Shown in pieces: positions 1 to 11,087 of a stretch of 40,014 bases of DNA (its first letter is position 1; every line of letters starts with the position of its first letter). This stretch comes from Chara braunii. Taxonomy: Eukaryota; Streptophyta; Charophyceae; Charales; Characeae. Made by a program: the position numbers and the translations under genes. The DNA lies in NCBI GenBank assembly GCA_003427395.1, contig BFEA01000001.1, positions 3,763,150 through 3,803,163 on the forward strand, given 5' to 3'. A model generated the notes under the pieces. That model saw nothing but the letters and a program-made list of their open reading frames with translations. It searched no databases and was not told the DNA's origin.

Positions 1-46
1 TGATGACGTCTGTTCTAGGGCCTCGCCACACTACTAGGTTCTTGGA

Positions 47-60
47 GGGGGGGGGGGGGG

Positions 61-131
<71 letters not shown>
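47..131. repeat. poly-G run followed by (GA)n microsatellite
   Basis: A run of 16 G (47-62) is followed by about 34 GA dinucleotides (63-131). The window also ends in (GA)n, and a (TC)n tract borders the N gap at 28.8 kb, so such tracts probably mark contig ends in this assembly. Confidence 0.95.
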
Positions 132-136
<5 letters not shown>

Positions 137-294
137 ATGCGGACACGTGAAACTGCTGTAGATCTTGGACTTTAACGAATTTGGAAGTCCCTGCTCAGTG
201 CTCTCAAATGTATGTCCTCTTTCTGTTCATCTTCTTCTTCTCCTTCTTCTTCTTGAACTTGTTTTCATCATCCTTTTCTTCTTCACATTCTTCT

Positions 295-436
295 TCTTTT
301 TTTTTCTTTTTTTTTTTATAACATCCCTCCTGCCGGTGCTAGTGCTGCTGATATGAGCAGACACCACTAGCACCCAGGTGGAGGCTCCATCTATTGGTGG
401 GGAGCATCACCTGCTGGAAACCGGGTCCAGCGTCCC
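295..436 (-). mobile_element. GGGACG-repeat, copy 1 (SINE-like, full length)
   Basis: Read on the minus strand it starts GGGACGCTGGACCCGG at 436, continues through a block containing CACCAATAGATGGAG, forms a 3' hairpin with stem GCTAGTG/CACTAGC around the loop core CTCATATCA, and ends in A-rich sequence (the T-rich tract 295-318 on the plus strand). It matches the copies near 12.3, 28.3, 28.5, 29.6, 34.2, 34.4, 34.55, 36.2, 37.2 and 39.6 kb. The poly(A) end and dispersed placement on both strands indicate retroposition. No coding capacity is seen. Confidence 0.75.
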
Positions 437-1384
437 ATATACATAATCGTCCACAAAGAAGGGGAAGATATTCAAGATCCGTGATTTTGAGACCTGCCAG
501 CATTGATTGCCCTGTCTCCAGGGTATTTACTGAACAGGTATGTGTGACCGAAATCATTGTGATGTAGCCCTTGTAGCCCTTGTTATCCGTGTCTCTTCAC
601 CCCCGGGAAGGGGCACCAGATGTCCCAATAAGCTCTGATACCTCAACACGAAGTAGTAAAACTGTTTTATTTAGAAGAAAAACTCCCTGGGGGGCTCCAG
701 GGGAGAGTTCCTTATATGAAAAGGAGATGTAGGTAGAATGAGTTACTGGGTTATATCAATTAGGACAGGATCTCTGTCAGGGAAAGGGTGTGGGGCGGGA
801 AGGGGTCAGGAAAATCAGCAGGGGGGCGGAGTGGGAAAGAGGGTTCTATGTTCGTCCAGTCCTTAAAAATTAAGCGATAGTCTCTCATTTCTTCCAGATT
901 CCTCTGTCCCTCCCCCCCAACTCACACTGTTGTTGGACTGGTCTTCTATCTGCTATGTATGATGCTGCTTCTGGGCCTGCACACTCGAGACACCCACCCC
1001 CCATTAACCCATCTGAAAGGCTGAAAGGGAACCCCCCCCCCCCCCCGCGAACACCCCCCAAAAAAAACATCGCCCCTTCAAAATTTTATAGCGGAATCTG
1101 AAGATCTCAATGAGCGCAGTCGGATCCCCTAATCAAAAAAAAAAAAAGAAAAAAAAAAAAGGGCATTTTTTTTGGCTAATCCGGTTTTCCGGTTCATCCC
1201 CCCCCTCCCCCCCATCCGGATCCGGGTGGACCGGGGTAGGTCAACCGGCCGGTTGCCGGCCCAGCCCTGTCTATGACATAATTCTCGCGGAATTGGACCC
1301 CTGCACCTGTTGTTATCTACATATTGCCACTGAAGCTCATCAATTTTTTTTATTTTTATTTTTGTGGGTAGCCCCTAACGATAT
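437..1384. other. unassigned intergenic DNA left of the first LTR element
   Basis: No gene recognised. It holds homopolymer tracts (C-run near 1031-1046, A-rich tract 1135-1160) and a GC-rich stretch near 1200-1270. The bases ATAT just before the LTR (1381-1384) are part of the likely target duplication of the element that follows. Confidence 0.5.
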
Positions 1385-2265
1385 TGCAAGGAAAATGCAG
1401 CGAGATGCCAATATCCAGAATGCACAGTCACATTGAAAGCCAGATAGTATCTCAGTGTCCAGAAAGCAGCATTGCACCAATATAACACCAATGGAGATTC
1501 GTAACACTGAAAACCAATGCCAATGAGAGCTCTCGCCACCACCAACATAAGAGTCCAGTCCCTTCTCCCTACTTGGCGCTTGGTGCCCAGCCTACTTCCT
1601 ACACAGCTACTGTCTGCCTACTAATTGACAATGCAACTGTTGACGTCAGCGGCCAACGAAGTACTTGAAGATGTCTCCCGATGCAGACCATCATCGCCAA
1701 TACCAGAAGTGTGCCCTCACATCATCATCATCATCATCCTTCTCTCTCCCCTGACTTACACCCACGTCTTCTCTCTGTACACCCGAAGACCACCCCTGCG
1801 CCTCACTGTAGTCCAAGCCCATCCAGCTACGGAGGCTGGGCTATGGCGCTGCCCTCAGCAGCGCCCTGATTCCCGCACGACCGCACGCGCGCAGCACCTT
1901 GCACTTAGCGCTCAGCAGCCCGCGAGCAATCGCTCCGGCAGCGCTGCCACATCACTTCGCGAGTGTGTGAATGAGTGCCCCGGCAGCGAGCTCTTTCCTA
2001 CATGGAAAGAGCCTGCCTCCCTCGGAGGCCTGGCTGGCCTGGGCCTCTGCCCAGAAGCTTCCGGTAGGCCCCAGGAGGCTGTGCCTCTGTTGCAGCTGCT
2101 GGACCTCGTTTGGTTGGGCCTCTCCAACCGTCTGGGTATGAGGCTGCGATTCTTGCCCAGGGCCTGCATTTTCGGAAAGGCCTGGAAGGCCTTGGAATGG
2201 ATTTGCTGCTCGGCCTGTGTTTTCCCTCAACCAACTTACGCCTGCCGAGGACCCAGATCCTCGCA
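1385..2265 (-). repeat. 3' LTR of chromovirus A
   Basis: About 881 bp, beginning TGCGAGGATCTGGG and ending CCTTGCA on the minus strand (TG...CA ends). It is closely similar to 9062-9913. It lacks about 120 bp present in the other LTR (9768-9890) but keeps about 150 bp near 1410-1556 that the other has lost. Open frames here, such as 1625-2392 on the plus strand, have no support as genes. Confidence 0.9.
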
Positions 2266-2280
2266 TTCCCTCCTCCTTTA
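2266..2280 (-). other. Polypurine tract of chromovirus A
   Basis: On the minus strand the 15 bases directly before the 3' LTR read TAAAGGAGGAGGGAA, a purine-rich primer for plus-strand synthesis abutting the LTR's TG. Confidence 0.8.
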
Positions 2281-2339
2281 CTTCGACAGTCCTCTGAGAA
2301 GTCTTCTAATCTGCAGGCATCTTCCCCTTGTGTTCTCTT

Positions 2340-2756
2340 TCATAGCCTGCAATAGCGACATGGTATTGTATTCTGGAGTTCTTCTCTGGTGAACCACCGA
2401 TCTTCGTTGGGATCCAGATGATGTCTGTATCTGACATGGTATTGTATTCTTGGCTTGGGAGGGCGGCCTCTGCCCAGCGGTTTAGGCATTGACATCATTC
2501 GATCCTCCACGATTCCGTCGATGTCGACTTCACCATCCATGGTTGGGGGCAGCATTGACCGTCTGGAGGGAAACTGTGCAGTCTCTGCGAAAGGTGCCAG
2601 CTTTGAGGCGTGAAAAACTGGGTGTGTGCGTAGGTGAGGTGGGATGCGAATCACATAGGAAGGTCCGTCTATCTGATCCCCCACTATGTCTAGGACCTCC
2701 CATGGGCCGAAGTACTGTGGCATTAGTTTTCTAGAGATTCCCCGTTCCTGTCCCAA
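2340..2756 (-). pseudogene. Integrase C-terminus with chromodomain-like block, chromovirus A
   Basis: The first half carries the conserved integrase C-terminal segment (RKLMPQYFGPWEVLD and HPVFHASKL). The last 50 residues (around GIVEDRMM, IQYHVRYRHH, DRWFTREEL) align by pattern with a chromodomain, in which the tail reads modified histone and steers integration. The aromatic cage looks weak: VRYR stands where VKWK is usual. An in-frame TAA at about 2763 separates this part from the integrase core in the same frame. Ends close to the polypurine tract, as expected. Confidence 0.8.
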
Positions 2757-2762
2757 CTCAGA

Positions 2763-3719
2763 TTATTTAACCCAGACTCGTTCTCCTACGTGAAATTGAG
2801 ATGGTCGTCTGTGCTTATTCTCAGATGCCACCATGGCATCTTGAGCTTTTCTAATGTGCTCTTCAGCCTGTTGCAGCATCTGTTCATACTCGACAACAAA
2901 CTCTATGCTGCCAGGTGCTGCAGATGGTTGACTCTCAGGTAGCAGAAAATCTAAGGTGGTTCTAGGCTTCCAACCAAGGTGCAGTTGATTGGGTGTCATG
3001 CCAGTGGTGTTGTGTACAGCGTTGTTGTACAGGCTGGCGACGAGAGGTAATTTCTCGTCCCAGTCATCCTGACTTGGCTTGATATAATGCCGTAGTAGGT
3101 GCTGCACTACTCTCTTCATCTGTTCCGCCTGTCTGTTTGACTCAGGGTGATAACCTAATGTCATTTGCAGTCTGGTACCCATCTGTTGGGCTGTGTTTTG
3201 CCACAATTCGCTTGCGAAGGGAACATCCCTGTCGCTGATGATGGACTTAGGTAGACCAAAGTCCCGTACCCAGTTATCTATAAACAACCTGATGACGTAG
3301 TCAGTTTTAGCAGTCTCTGGCATAGCTATTAGTCTTGCATACTCGGAGAAGCGGTCAACTATAACAAAGATGTGTCTCTTTCCACTCCTGCTGGTCACAA
3401 GAGTATTTATGAAGTCCATGGACACGCTTTGACCAGGACCTTCATGAATCGGCAAGGGCTTGATTAACCCAAGTGGAGCCTGAGTCCTAGGTTTGTCCCT
3501 TTGGCAAACCTGGCAGGTTTCCACGTACTTCTTCGCATCTTGCATCATAGATGGCCACCAGAATCTCTGCACTAGGTTAGCTGATGTCTTTTTGTAACCA
3601 AAATGACCAGTTGCATCATGACATTCCCCTAAAAATAAACTACGCAAAGACTCTCTATCTGGAACACACAGTCTTTTATTCCCAACGTTTTCAAGAAACA
3701 GCAAGCCATTGACCAGCAC
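2763..3719 (-). pseudogene. Integrase core, chromovirus A
   Basis: About 318 codons. The N-terminal zinc-binding HHCC region is present (ECHDATGHFG, then CQVCQRDK), followed by the DDE catalytic core: D in SVSMDF, D in IISDRD, and E in NRQAEQMKR. It would insert the cDNA into the genome. In the same frame upstream, a TAG near 3720 cuts it from the RNase H-integrase linker. Otherwise the core is well kept for a dead copy. Confidence 0.9.
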
Positions 3720-3722
3720 AAA

Positions 3723-3944
3723 CTAATCGGAGGTAGCTTTATCCTTAGCCTCCAGTTTGCGAATGATCTCAGACATAATTGTATCTTCCTCATAGGCTTC
3801 CACCAAAGATCGAGTTACCTCTTCTGATATGCCAAACTCAGTTACTAACGCACCTAGATAGTCTGCCCTACGTGATAGTGCATCAACCACTTTGTTATAC
3901 TCTCCCTTGATTGGATCAAGTTGATAGTCAGACATATCTATCAC
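3723..3944 (-). pseudogene. RNase H to integrase linker, chromovirus A
   Basis: Contains the hallmark KGEYNKVVDALSRR, the usual junction after RNase H in Ty3/gypsy polyproteins. It is in frame with the integrase block but not with the RT/RNase H block upstream, so a frameshift lies near 3940. Confidence 0.85.
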
Positions 3945-4764
3945 TTGATTGAAGTTGATTCCACCGTTTCAAGGCATGTGAGAGTACAGGTTGTGTCTTG
4001 ATCCAACGCAAGGTCTCATGGTCAGATCTTACATAGAAGAATCTGCCAAGGAGATAGTGTCTCCAATGGACCAACGCTCGGTACAAGGCATAGAGCTCAC
4101 GCTCATACGTGGATCTAGCCAATTTATGAGATGGCATCTTTTTACTCATATACTCGACCGGCCTTAACTTTTTCCCCTCCTTTTGCGCAAGGACCGCGCC
4201 TATGCCATATTGGCTGGCGTTTGTGGTTACTACAAATGGCTGCTCAGGATCCAGAAGTTTGAGGAGTTCAAAGTGTGTTAGAGTATAATTTAATTTCTTG
4301 AAGGCTGCCTCACACTCTTTTGTCCACTCCGAAGGGGTGTCAAGTCGAGTTAGGTCAGTTAGTGGGGAAACTATAGTACTATAGTTCTCAACAAACAGAT
4401 GGTAATAGCCCATCATCCCCAAAAATGAACGGACCTCAGTAACAGTCTGAGGTCTGGGCCAGTCTCGTATGCTGGCCACTTTAGCATCGTCCGGCCTCAA
4501 CCCATCCGTGGAGATTTCATGACCCAAGTACAAGATCTTGGTGCGACCGAACTCGCATTTCTCCAAGTTTACCTTGTACTGATGCTGTCTTAGGAGACCT
4601 AGCACTCTTTTCAAGTGCTCAGCGTACTCCTCTACAGTCTTACTAAAGATAAGTATATCGTCGAGGTACACGACGATAAACTTGTCTAAGTAATCATGAA
4701 AAATCCTATTCATTGTGTGCTGGAATGTTCTAGGGGCATTGCATAGACCAAAGGGCATCACCAC
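3928..4764 (-). pseudogene. Reverse transcriptase palm and RNase H, chromovirus A
   Basis: RT motifs are clear: [14 protein letters not shown], then the catalytic VYLDDILIFS, then YLGHEIS and FLGMMGYY. RNase H follows (FVVTTNASQYGIGAVLAQ, ELYALYRALVHWRHYL, RSDHETLRW). The first RNase H metal ligand, normally Asp in TDAS, is Asn here, so RNase H would be inactive even without the frameshifts on both sides. Confidence 0.92.
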
Positions 4765-4868
4765 AGGCCGTACCTGGTCTGAAAGGCGGTTTTGTGCTGG
4801 TCCTCAGGTCTAATTGCAATTTGATGGTATCCGGACTTCAGATCTATCTTTGTGAAGTACCGACATCC

Positions 4869-5165
4869 CTACACTCTATCCAGTAGGTCGTCGATGCAGG
4901 GTAGGGGCTCCACGTTCTTTATGGTGATGGCATTGAGGCCCCTATAGTCATTGCACATCCTTAGTGTACCTCCCTTCTTAGGAACAAATAAGACTAGCGC
5001 ACCGTAAGGGGAGGTACTGGGCCGAATCCATCCCTTCTCCGTGAGCTCCTTAAGTTGGCGGCGGAGCTCATCCAACTCCGCAGGAGACATCCTATAGATT
5101 CGTCCTCTAGGCACCTTACTACCTGGGACAACCTCTATTGCATCGACTACCTCCCTTTCCACCAC
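4869..5165 (-). pseudogene. Reverse transcriptase fingers, chromovirus A
   Basis: N-terminal RT segment with [37 protein letters not shown] and [16 protein letters not shown], the standard start of Ty3/gypsy RT. The 4765-4868 stretch that should join it to the palm is out of frame with the rest and contains a stop, so the polyprotein is broken here. Confidence 0.9.
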
Positions 5166-5338
5166 ACTTGTGGGCTCCTAAAAAAGGTCGAAATACTGAG
5201 CGACGACTGATTCTATCTCTGGGGGTGATTTTACGGCCTCCCCTTTTTCAGAGACAAAGACTAGATACATGCCCTCCTCGTGATTCTGCTTATAATAGTT
5301 ATAGAAACAGGAGGCACACATGCAGCCGTAGTTTTCCA

Positions 5339-5647
5339 CTAGACTGCTTGCTTTTCGAGGTAGTACATACCTAACAGTATGTCAAATGGCAGTTCGTCGC
5401 TAAAAAGGAATGAGCTTAGATGTCTCACTTCCCCTCCAACATAGGAGAAGGTGCAGACTACGTTCTTGACATAGTCCTGGACAACCATGTGGTGCTTGTT
5501 GGCTAGCGTAGATGCTACAGATCCGCTAAGCCGCTGCACTTGGTCCCCTAAGCGCAGCCTATCCACACAAGCACGACTGATGAAGTTCCGTGTAGAGCCT
5601 ATGTCTGCGAAGGCACCCACTTTGTGGCCACCCCACAAAATGTTCAC
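5339..5647 (-). pseudogene. Retropepsin-type aspartic protease, chromovirus A
   Basis: About 100 codons with FADIGSTRNFIS at the active-site position; the catalytic Asp is kept, but Ile replaces the usual Ser/Thr of D(S/T)G. FDILLGMYYL near the C-terminus is the second conserved block. It would process the Gag-Pol polyprotein. Broken from gag on one side and RT on the other. Confidence 0.8.
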
Positions 5648-5711
5648 CCCTAGGACCTTTACTAATCATCGCCCAAGAGTCTCTGGGGTCCTTCCCCGAC
5701 CACTCAGTTTG

Positions 5712-6049
5712 TTACTCTTCTAGGGAGTCAGACACATCTCTCGAACAGAGCATTAGTGGGTCTGAATATGTTTGTGGGACGATGAATGGGTCACTAGCCT
5801 TGGCCAACGCCTGAAGTGGGGAAGGCAACGTTACCACTTCCACACGAGTAAGCGCGGCTAACACTCCTATCGGCCCGAGGTGTTTCCCTGCGAAGTGCTC
5901 GCAGACACACTGCCAGGGTTCAAAGATAAGCCCACCATTGTTGGAGAGGCTACCTTCGTGGCGACCTTTTTGCCTCGGCATGTCCAAGAAGTGTGGCCAT
6001 AGTTGCCACAGTTCATACACGTGCCCCTAGCAACTCGGTCTCGCCACAC
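5712..6049 (-). pseudogene. Gag zinc knuckle region, chromovirus A
   Basis: At the start of this stretch (6049-5990) CMNCGNYGHTSWTC is a CX2CX4HX4C nucleocapsid knuckle that would bind RNA. Downstream sequence toward the protease has frame changes and no recognised domain. Confidence 0.8.
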
Positions 6050-6322
6050 CTCATAATCTAAACCAAGTTTTACCTAGGTGGGTGTTCCTTAGTCGCCTTG
6101 ACCCTTGGACCGACCTACCTTCTGCTTCCCGGTCCCCCTAGCCTTCTTTTTGATGGGCGCCACGACTCTCCCATCCGAAGTTTCGCTGGCCCCGTCCTGC
6201 TCTGTCTCATCTCCTAAGTCTAGGAAGTCATCAATCTCAGTTGCCTGACCATCATGGTCGACAAACATAAGTTGACCTTTCTTCTTCCAATCTTGTGGCA
6301 GTCTCTTCTTCCTACCATCTGT

Positions 6323-7788
6323 CTAACCCTGATGCGCAGACCCAAGCTTAGCCTCTATGTCTAAGGCCTTCTTGTTGAATGAGGCAAAGTTATGTTGATC
6401 GATGTAGGCCTCGTCCACCAGCTTACTCTTGACATCTGCAGGCAGACATCTCAAATAGTCTATGAGGAGTACATGCGGGTGATAACGCACACCAGGTACT
6501 ACGATCAGACGTTCTACGACATATGTGACCTTGCATACCGTACTGTACCTTTTGGCACAGAGATTGTTGTTCGTGTCAGTGGCCTTTTGACCCCCTTGAG
6601 GGTCATGCCACCTGTTGTACACAGTCCGTACGAAGTCTTCCAATGTCTGAGCCTGAGCCCAGACATTGAAGTTCTGACCATAGCCCTGTCGCTACACTAA
6701 CCGTTTAACCATCGTGTTGCCGATCCCTCTAAAAAGGAGGCAGCAACTATAACTTCCTGCTCTGGTCTTGTGAGCTTGTGCCTCACATAGGTAGGCACAG
6801 TTCTCACCCAGGTGTCCAGGTCCTCGTCCTTCTTCTTGTTGCCAGAGAAGGGCTTAGGACTCGGCAAGGGAATCTTGGGCATCCACTACATGGGTAGGAT
6901 CTGCCCAGGTGATTGCTTTAGTGGCTGCATAGCCACTGAGACAGGTTGCTGCGTGTTAACCTGCGCCTGACTTGACAATGGCACTGTAGCTGCCACCATC
7001 GTTAATGGTATTGAAGAAGCTCTAAGGACCGGACCACTAGTTGCTACTAAACCACCTGTAGGGGGCATGCCAAACATAGGAGAGAAAGAGGGCCCTGCCG
7101 GCGACAGCGTCACTGAGGGACCCGCAACCGAAGGGGGAGCTACAACATACTGAGGCTGCCTCATCATTGGATGAGGGACCTGCAGTGCAACCAGAATTTG
7201 CCTTTGGCCTTCCACTAGTTCAGCCAGCACTTCCTGCTGAACAACCTGTGTTTCGGCCACGCAAAGGAGCGAGTTACACAGTGCTTGCGTAGCAGGGTCC
7301 AGTGTTGACTCCTCTAATGCTTCTAATTTGCTTAGCTCCTGTCTCCTACTCCCTAGTCTAGCTTTTCTGAATATAACTCTCAGTGTCCTCTCTGCTGCCT
7401 CTCTCAACTGTCGCTGCAGCTCATCATGAAGTTCTTCTGCTTGGAAGATCTCATAATCCTCCGGCGTAAGTTGAGTCTGTTGGCTGACTTGCAAGCCAAC
7501 AGCCTGACTAACGGATACCTGAGAGACACTCCGACTGACTCCTAACGAAGTAGCCTGGGACGAGGCTTGTGACGTACTGGAGGCGATAGCCATCGCGGTC
7601 TCTAAGTTGGTTGCTGCTGACCTAACCCTCCTTAATGTCGCCCTCTCCCTAGCCTCCCTCCGCACCCCCCTTTCCTCTCCTGGAGGTAACTCTTGGAAAG
7701 TGATCGGTCGACTGAGAGCAGTTCTACATGTAACTCTAAGGGGTTCCACTAATCGTACCTCCTCCTCACTACTGCTTGCATCACTCAT
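6323..7788 (-). pseudogene. Gag region, chromovirus A
   Basis: Begins at an ATG at 7788 (MSDASSSEEEVRLVE). The N-terminal 300 codons are Ser/Gln/Pro-rich with a coiled-coil-like stretch (ELHDELQRQLREAAE). After a stop near 6886 come PKPFSGNKKKDEDLDTWVR and SFLEGSATRWLNG (6882-6697), the conserved capsid segment of Ty3/gypsy Gag, then another broken piece (6643-6323) with LRCLPADVKSKLVDEAY. Three pieces in different or interrupted frames show decay. Confidence 0.8.
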
Positions 7789-9046
7789 GAGCTAGGGTGT
7801 GTGTGATCTAAACTAGAATCCACACTGAATCCTACCTCGGCGTGACACCCAACCGAGTATGATATACAACTACTTTCGGGTAGCCTGGAAAGAAACAGTT
7901 AAGTGGTCAATAATAACTAATGTCAGATCCTACAGGTAACACTAGTTCTATTTTTAGATTATTCTAATACAGATTGCAATGCAACAAGGAATATTCTAAC
8001 CTATCTGCAGCTGTCTGTCAGTTGTCAACAAGTTCGTACAAAAATAATCAAAAACAAAACAATTTACCTGTGGAGATGTATGCTGAATGGCAGTTTGTCT
8101 AAATTAATGCCACAGCGAACAGTTCCCGGAATCCCCCCTCTCCCTGTATCCTTCTTGAGTGGTCACTTTATGTCAACGCCCTGAGCATCTCGTTGAGCGG
8201 CGTGTCTGAAGGTGTGCAATCCAGCCCATCCCTGTGCCCCAAGTCTATGCCGAACCTGCCAGCCCCTGCACGTTGTTTATCCTCGCATGCAACGAGCCTT
8301 ACATCTGGTTTGATCTGGCTGATCAGGAGGCAGTTTAAGGACAGCCCCCAAGGTCCTCAGGAATTATTTAACGTCGCAGACAAGACGACAATCACAGCCA
8401 GGGTTCAACACCGAATCCCGCCAGAAATATTTATAGACGGTCTGGTGAGCGTCTCTCAAAGGGATGGCATGCCCTACATGACCTCTATTGCGCAGCAGCA
8501 GAACCAATGACTTGCGGCAAAACATGCGTGTACTAGTCCCAGCGGGTTGGCATGGTGACCGTGACCCGAGTGCTTTGTCCAGGGCCCTTCAAAGGCTTCG
8601 CCCATCTCCCACCAGCTTGCTGCCCAGGAAGAATGTCGACTCTCAAGGTTGAGCGCTTGCGACACCTCACATTGAGAGGACTCTCAAGACAGAACTCACT
8701 TCCTCACGGTAAGCAGTAATGGAGAGGGTAGATAAGGAACAGAGCAACATACCTCATAATGCTGCCCCCAACCACAGATTTCTCATTGGCAACCTGACGT
8801 GCATTTATGATGACTGGTCTTTGCCTCGGCACAACCAACAGCGGCAGTTCCACCTCGGCTTAAATGCCACATCAGCGAGCTCTCATCATCCAGCGTACAC
8901 CCCTGATGTCACCACATAGCTTCCTGGCGCGCCCACACGACCCTGGGCCGCCAATCGTTCAACGCCCAAGTCTTATTACTGCCCCACACCTCGTGTGAAG
9001 CACCAAACAGTTATTGTGAAGAACCAATGAAGCACAGTTAGAACCA
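7789..9046 (-). other. Untranslated leader of chromovirus A
   Basis: About 1.26 kb between the primer binding site and the gag ATG. No conserved ORF is seen on either strand. A long leader is common in plant Ty3/gypsy elements and would hold packaging signals. Confidence 0.6.
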
Positions 9047-9058
9047 GCTCTGATACCA
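9047..9058 (-). other. Primer binding site, initiator tRNA-Met type
   Basis: The minus strand reads TGGTATCAGAGC, the complement of the 3' end of plant initiator tRNA-Met, and lies 3 bp from the 5' LTR. It fixes the element's orientation and LTR border. Confidence 0.9.
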
Positions 9059-9061
9059 AAT

Positions 9062-9913
9062 TGCAAGGAAAATGAGCAACAGCGAGATGACAATATCTTT
9101 TCTCCCTACTTGGCGCTCGGCGCCCAGCCTACTTCCTACACAGCTACTGTCTGCCTACTAATTGACAATGCAACTGTTGACGTCAGCGGCCAACGAAGTA
9201 CTTGAAGATGTCGCCCGATGCAGACCATCGCCAATACCAGGTATGTGCCCTCACATCGTCATCATCAGCATCCTTCTCTCTCTCCCCTGACTTACACCCA
9301 CGTCTTCTCCCTGTACACCGGAAGACCACTCCTGCGCCTCACTGTAGTCCAAGCCCATCCAGCTACGGAGGCTGAGCTATGGCGCTGCCCTCAGCAGCGC
9401 CCTGCTTCCCGCACGACCGCACGCGCGCAGCACCTTGCCCTTAGCGCTCAGCAGCCCGCGAGCAATCGCTCCGGCAGTGCTGCCACATCACTTTGCAAGT
9501 GCCTGAATGAGTGCCTCGTCAGCGAGCTCTTTCCTATATGGAAAGAGCCTGCCTCCCTCGGAGGCCTGGCTGGCCTGGGCCTCTGCCCAGAAGCTTCCAG
9601 TAGGCCCCAGGAGGCTGTGCCTCCGTTGCAGCTGCTGGACCTCGTTCGGTTGGGCCTGTCCAACTGTCTGTGTATGAGGCTGCGATTCTTGCCCAGGGCC
9701 TGCATTTTCGGAAAGGCCTGGAAGGCCTTGGAATGGATTTGCTGCTCGGCCTGTGTTTTCCCTCAACCAACTGGCGCATCACAACTGTCTGGACCCCAAA
9801 TACGAAATTGACAGCAGAGGGCCTCTCGTGATTTTGTTAGGCCCGCCTTCACTTAGGGCGGGCATATCTGTAGCAGGGGCCTCTTAGGCCTGCCGAGGAC
9901 CCAGATCCTCGCA
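9062..9913 (-). repeat. 5' LTR of chromovirus A
   Basis: About 852 bp, TGCGAGG...CCTTGCA on the minus strand, matching 1385-2265. It keeps the internal segment at 9768-9890 that the 3' LTR has lost. Promoter elements were not resolved by eye. Confidence 0.9.
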
Positions 9914-9939
9914 ATATTGTATCCATCTGATTCATCCAC

Positions 9940-10062
9940 AAAGATTTGAACTCATGATCTGTTTATTAAGAGTCACATATGTGTACCACTCAGCCACATG
10001 GGCTGGGTGGTGAAGCTCATCAAATTTCATTAAAAATAAATAAATAAATAAATAAATCAATA
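9940..10062 (-). repeat. tRNA-derived SINE or tRNA pseudogene, Lys-like
   Basis: On the minus strand TGGCTGAGTGG (D-arm/A box) is followed by CTCTTAA at the anticodon position and by ATGAGTTCAAATC (T-arm/B box). The order and spacing fit a decayed tRNA-Lys(CTT)-like head. An (AAAT)n tract lies at 10031-10060. Chromovirus A inserted at its 3' side. Confidence 0.55.
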
Positions 10063-10740
10063 TCATTCATGGTCCCATCCGGGATGGAGAGTTCTGCCAC
10101 TTGGATGTTTCTTTTGGTATTGTGACTATTGTCATATCATCAACGACATCGAGGCAGGCAGCACATAAAGCTCTTCGCTCCCTGGACCTCTTCAATAAGT
10201 CAGTCAAGCAGGAAAGGAGGGGGAGGCTTTCTTTTTCTTTTTTTGTGTGTGTTTCAGGTTTTGAGTTCAAAAAGGTGGAAAAAAAACACTAAATGGCACT
10301 TTGGTCATGGCGTGAGTTAGAAATGTGCATCTCACTGATCTCAGTCAAAAATAGAGGATTTTTTTTTTTTTTCCCTTTTTCGATTGAACTCAGGCGCGCT
10401 GCACACCACGGCCCGCCCCTGTAGTTTGTTATGACATCGACACCTATTACAAAGTGTCGCACCACTTATATTACGTTTTCCAACTCGACTTCTGTTTTTT
10501 TTTTTCGCCGGTGCATGTTTTCTTTGCGGATTTGAAACTCGTTTTTGACTGAACCGCACTTACCCTCCTTTTCCTTAGAAAAAAACACAACCACAGACTG
10601 GCCCATCGGTTCTGGGGGGCGACAGTCCAGTTGCTTATCACTGGCAATCATGCTGCAACGTCAAAACGGAAGTTCAAAGTCAAACAAGGTAAAGAAGTCC
10701 TTGATAAGGGGGAGCAGTAAGGGCTCAAACTTGAAACTTT
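10063..10740. other. dynein 3' flank/intron, unassigned
   Basis: No gene recognised. Short T-runs and no conserved protein segments. It should hold the next intron of the dynein gene; the next exon is not visible in the window. Confidence 0.4.
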
Positions 10741-10757
10741 AAAGTCGTTGTTCGTAC

Positions 10758-10921
10758 TTCTGCAGAAACTCCTCCATCTCTTCCGCATTGATCTGCTCAA
10801 AATGCATCTGCCGCCATTCGGTTGTCTTTTCCAGCCAAACCTTCAGGCCCGACCACATTGCGCGTTTGAGCTCAATTTCATCGACTACCACATAAAGGTC
10901 ATCGTACCGACTTTCGGTAAC
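10758..10921 (-). CDS. Dynein heavy chain exon, start of linker region
   Basis: Acceptor GCACTGTGCAG at 10922, then about 55 codons in phase 0: VTESRYDDLYVVVDEIELKR, then AMWSGLKVWLEKTTEWRQM and INAEEMEEFLQK. In dynein heavy chains this pattern, a paired acidic helix then LW.S...W....EW, starts the linker (DHC_N2) that drives the power stroke. Continues the 14770-14876 exon (LFQ|VTES). The 3' end is uncertain: a GTACGA donor would end it at 10758, whereas the frame stays open through YEQRL to a TAA at 10741. Member of the axonemal group by sequence pattern; subtype not determined. Confidence 0.82.
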
Positions 10922-11087
10922 CTGCACAGTGCGCAATGAAAACCCGGGAACATCCGCAAGTAGCATGCAGAAAAATCCAGAAATGAAAACATACACAACA
11001 CAAGCATGAGGGGAAAAAATCGCTTGGCGTTATCACAAGGTTCACATGGCATGCAAACAACAGCAAAGGTACTGAACATTGCCCAAA

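Larger units (their letters stand above)
1385..9913 (-). mobile_element. Degenerate Ty3/gypsy chromovirus A, both LTRs present
   Basis: An 8.5-kb LTR retrotransposon read on the minus strand. Order in the direction of transcription: 5' LTR (9913-9062), primer binding site, leader, gag, CCHC knuckle, aspartic protease, reverse transcriptase, RNase H, integrase, chromodomain-like tail, polypurine tract, 3' LTR (2265-1385). This is the Ty3/gypsy order (integrase after RNase H), and the C-terminal chromodomain-like block makes it a chromovirus. ATAT(T) flanks both outer ends, as expected of a 4-5 bp target duplication. The coding part has several frameshifts and nonsense codons and each LTR has a private deletion, so it is an old, non-autonomous copy. 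Confidence 0.93.

Noticed and set aside
1625-2392. 255-codon plus-strand ORF, with a similar one at 9218-9811
   Set aside because: Both lie inside the LTRs of chromovirus A, antisense to it, and show no known domain.
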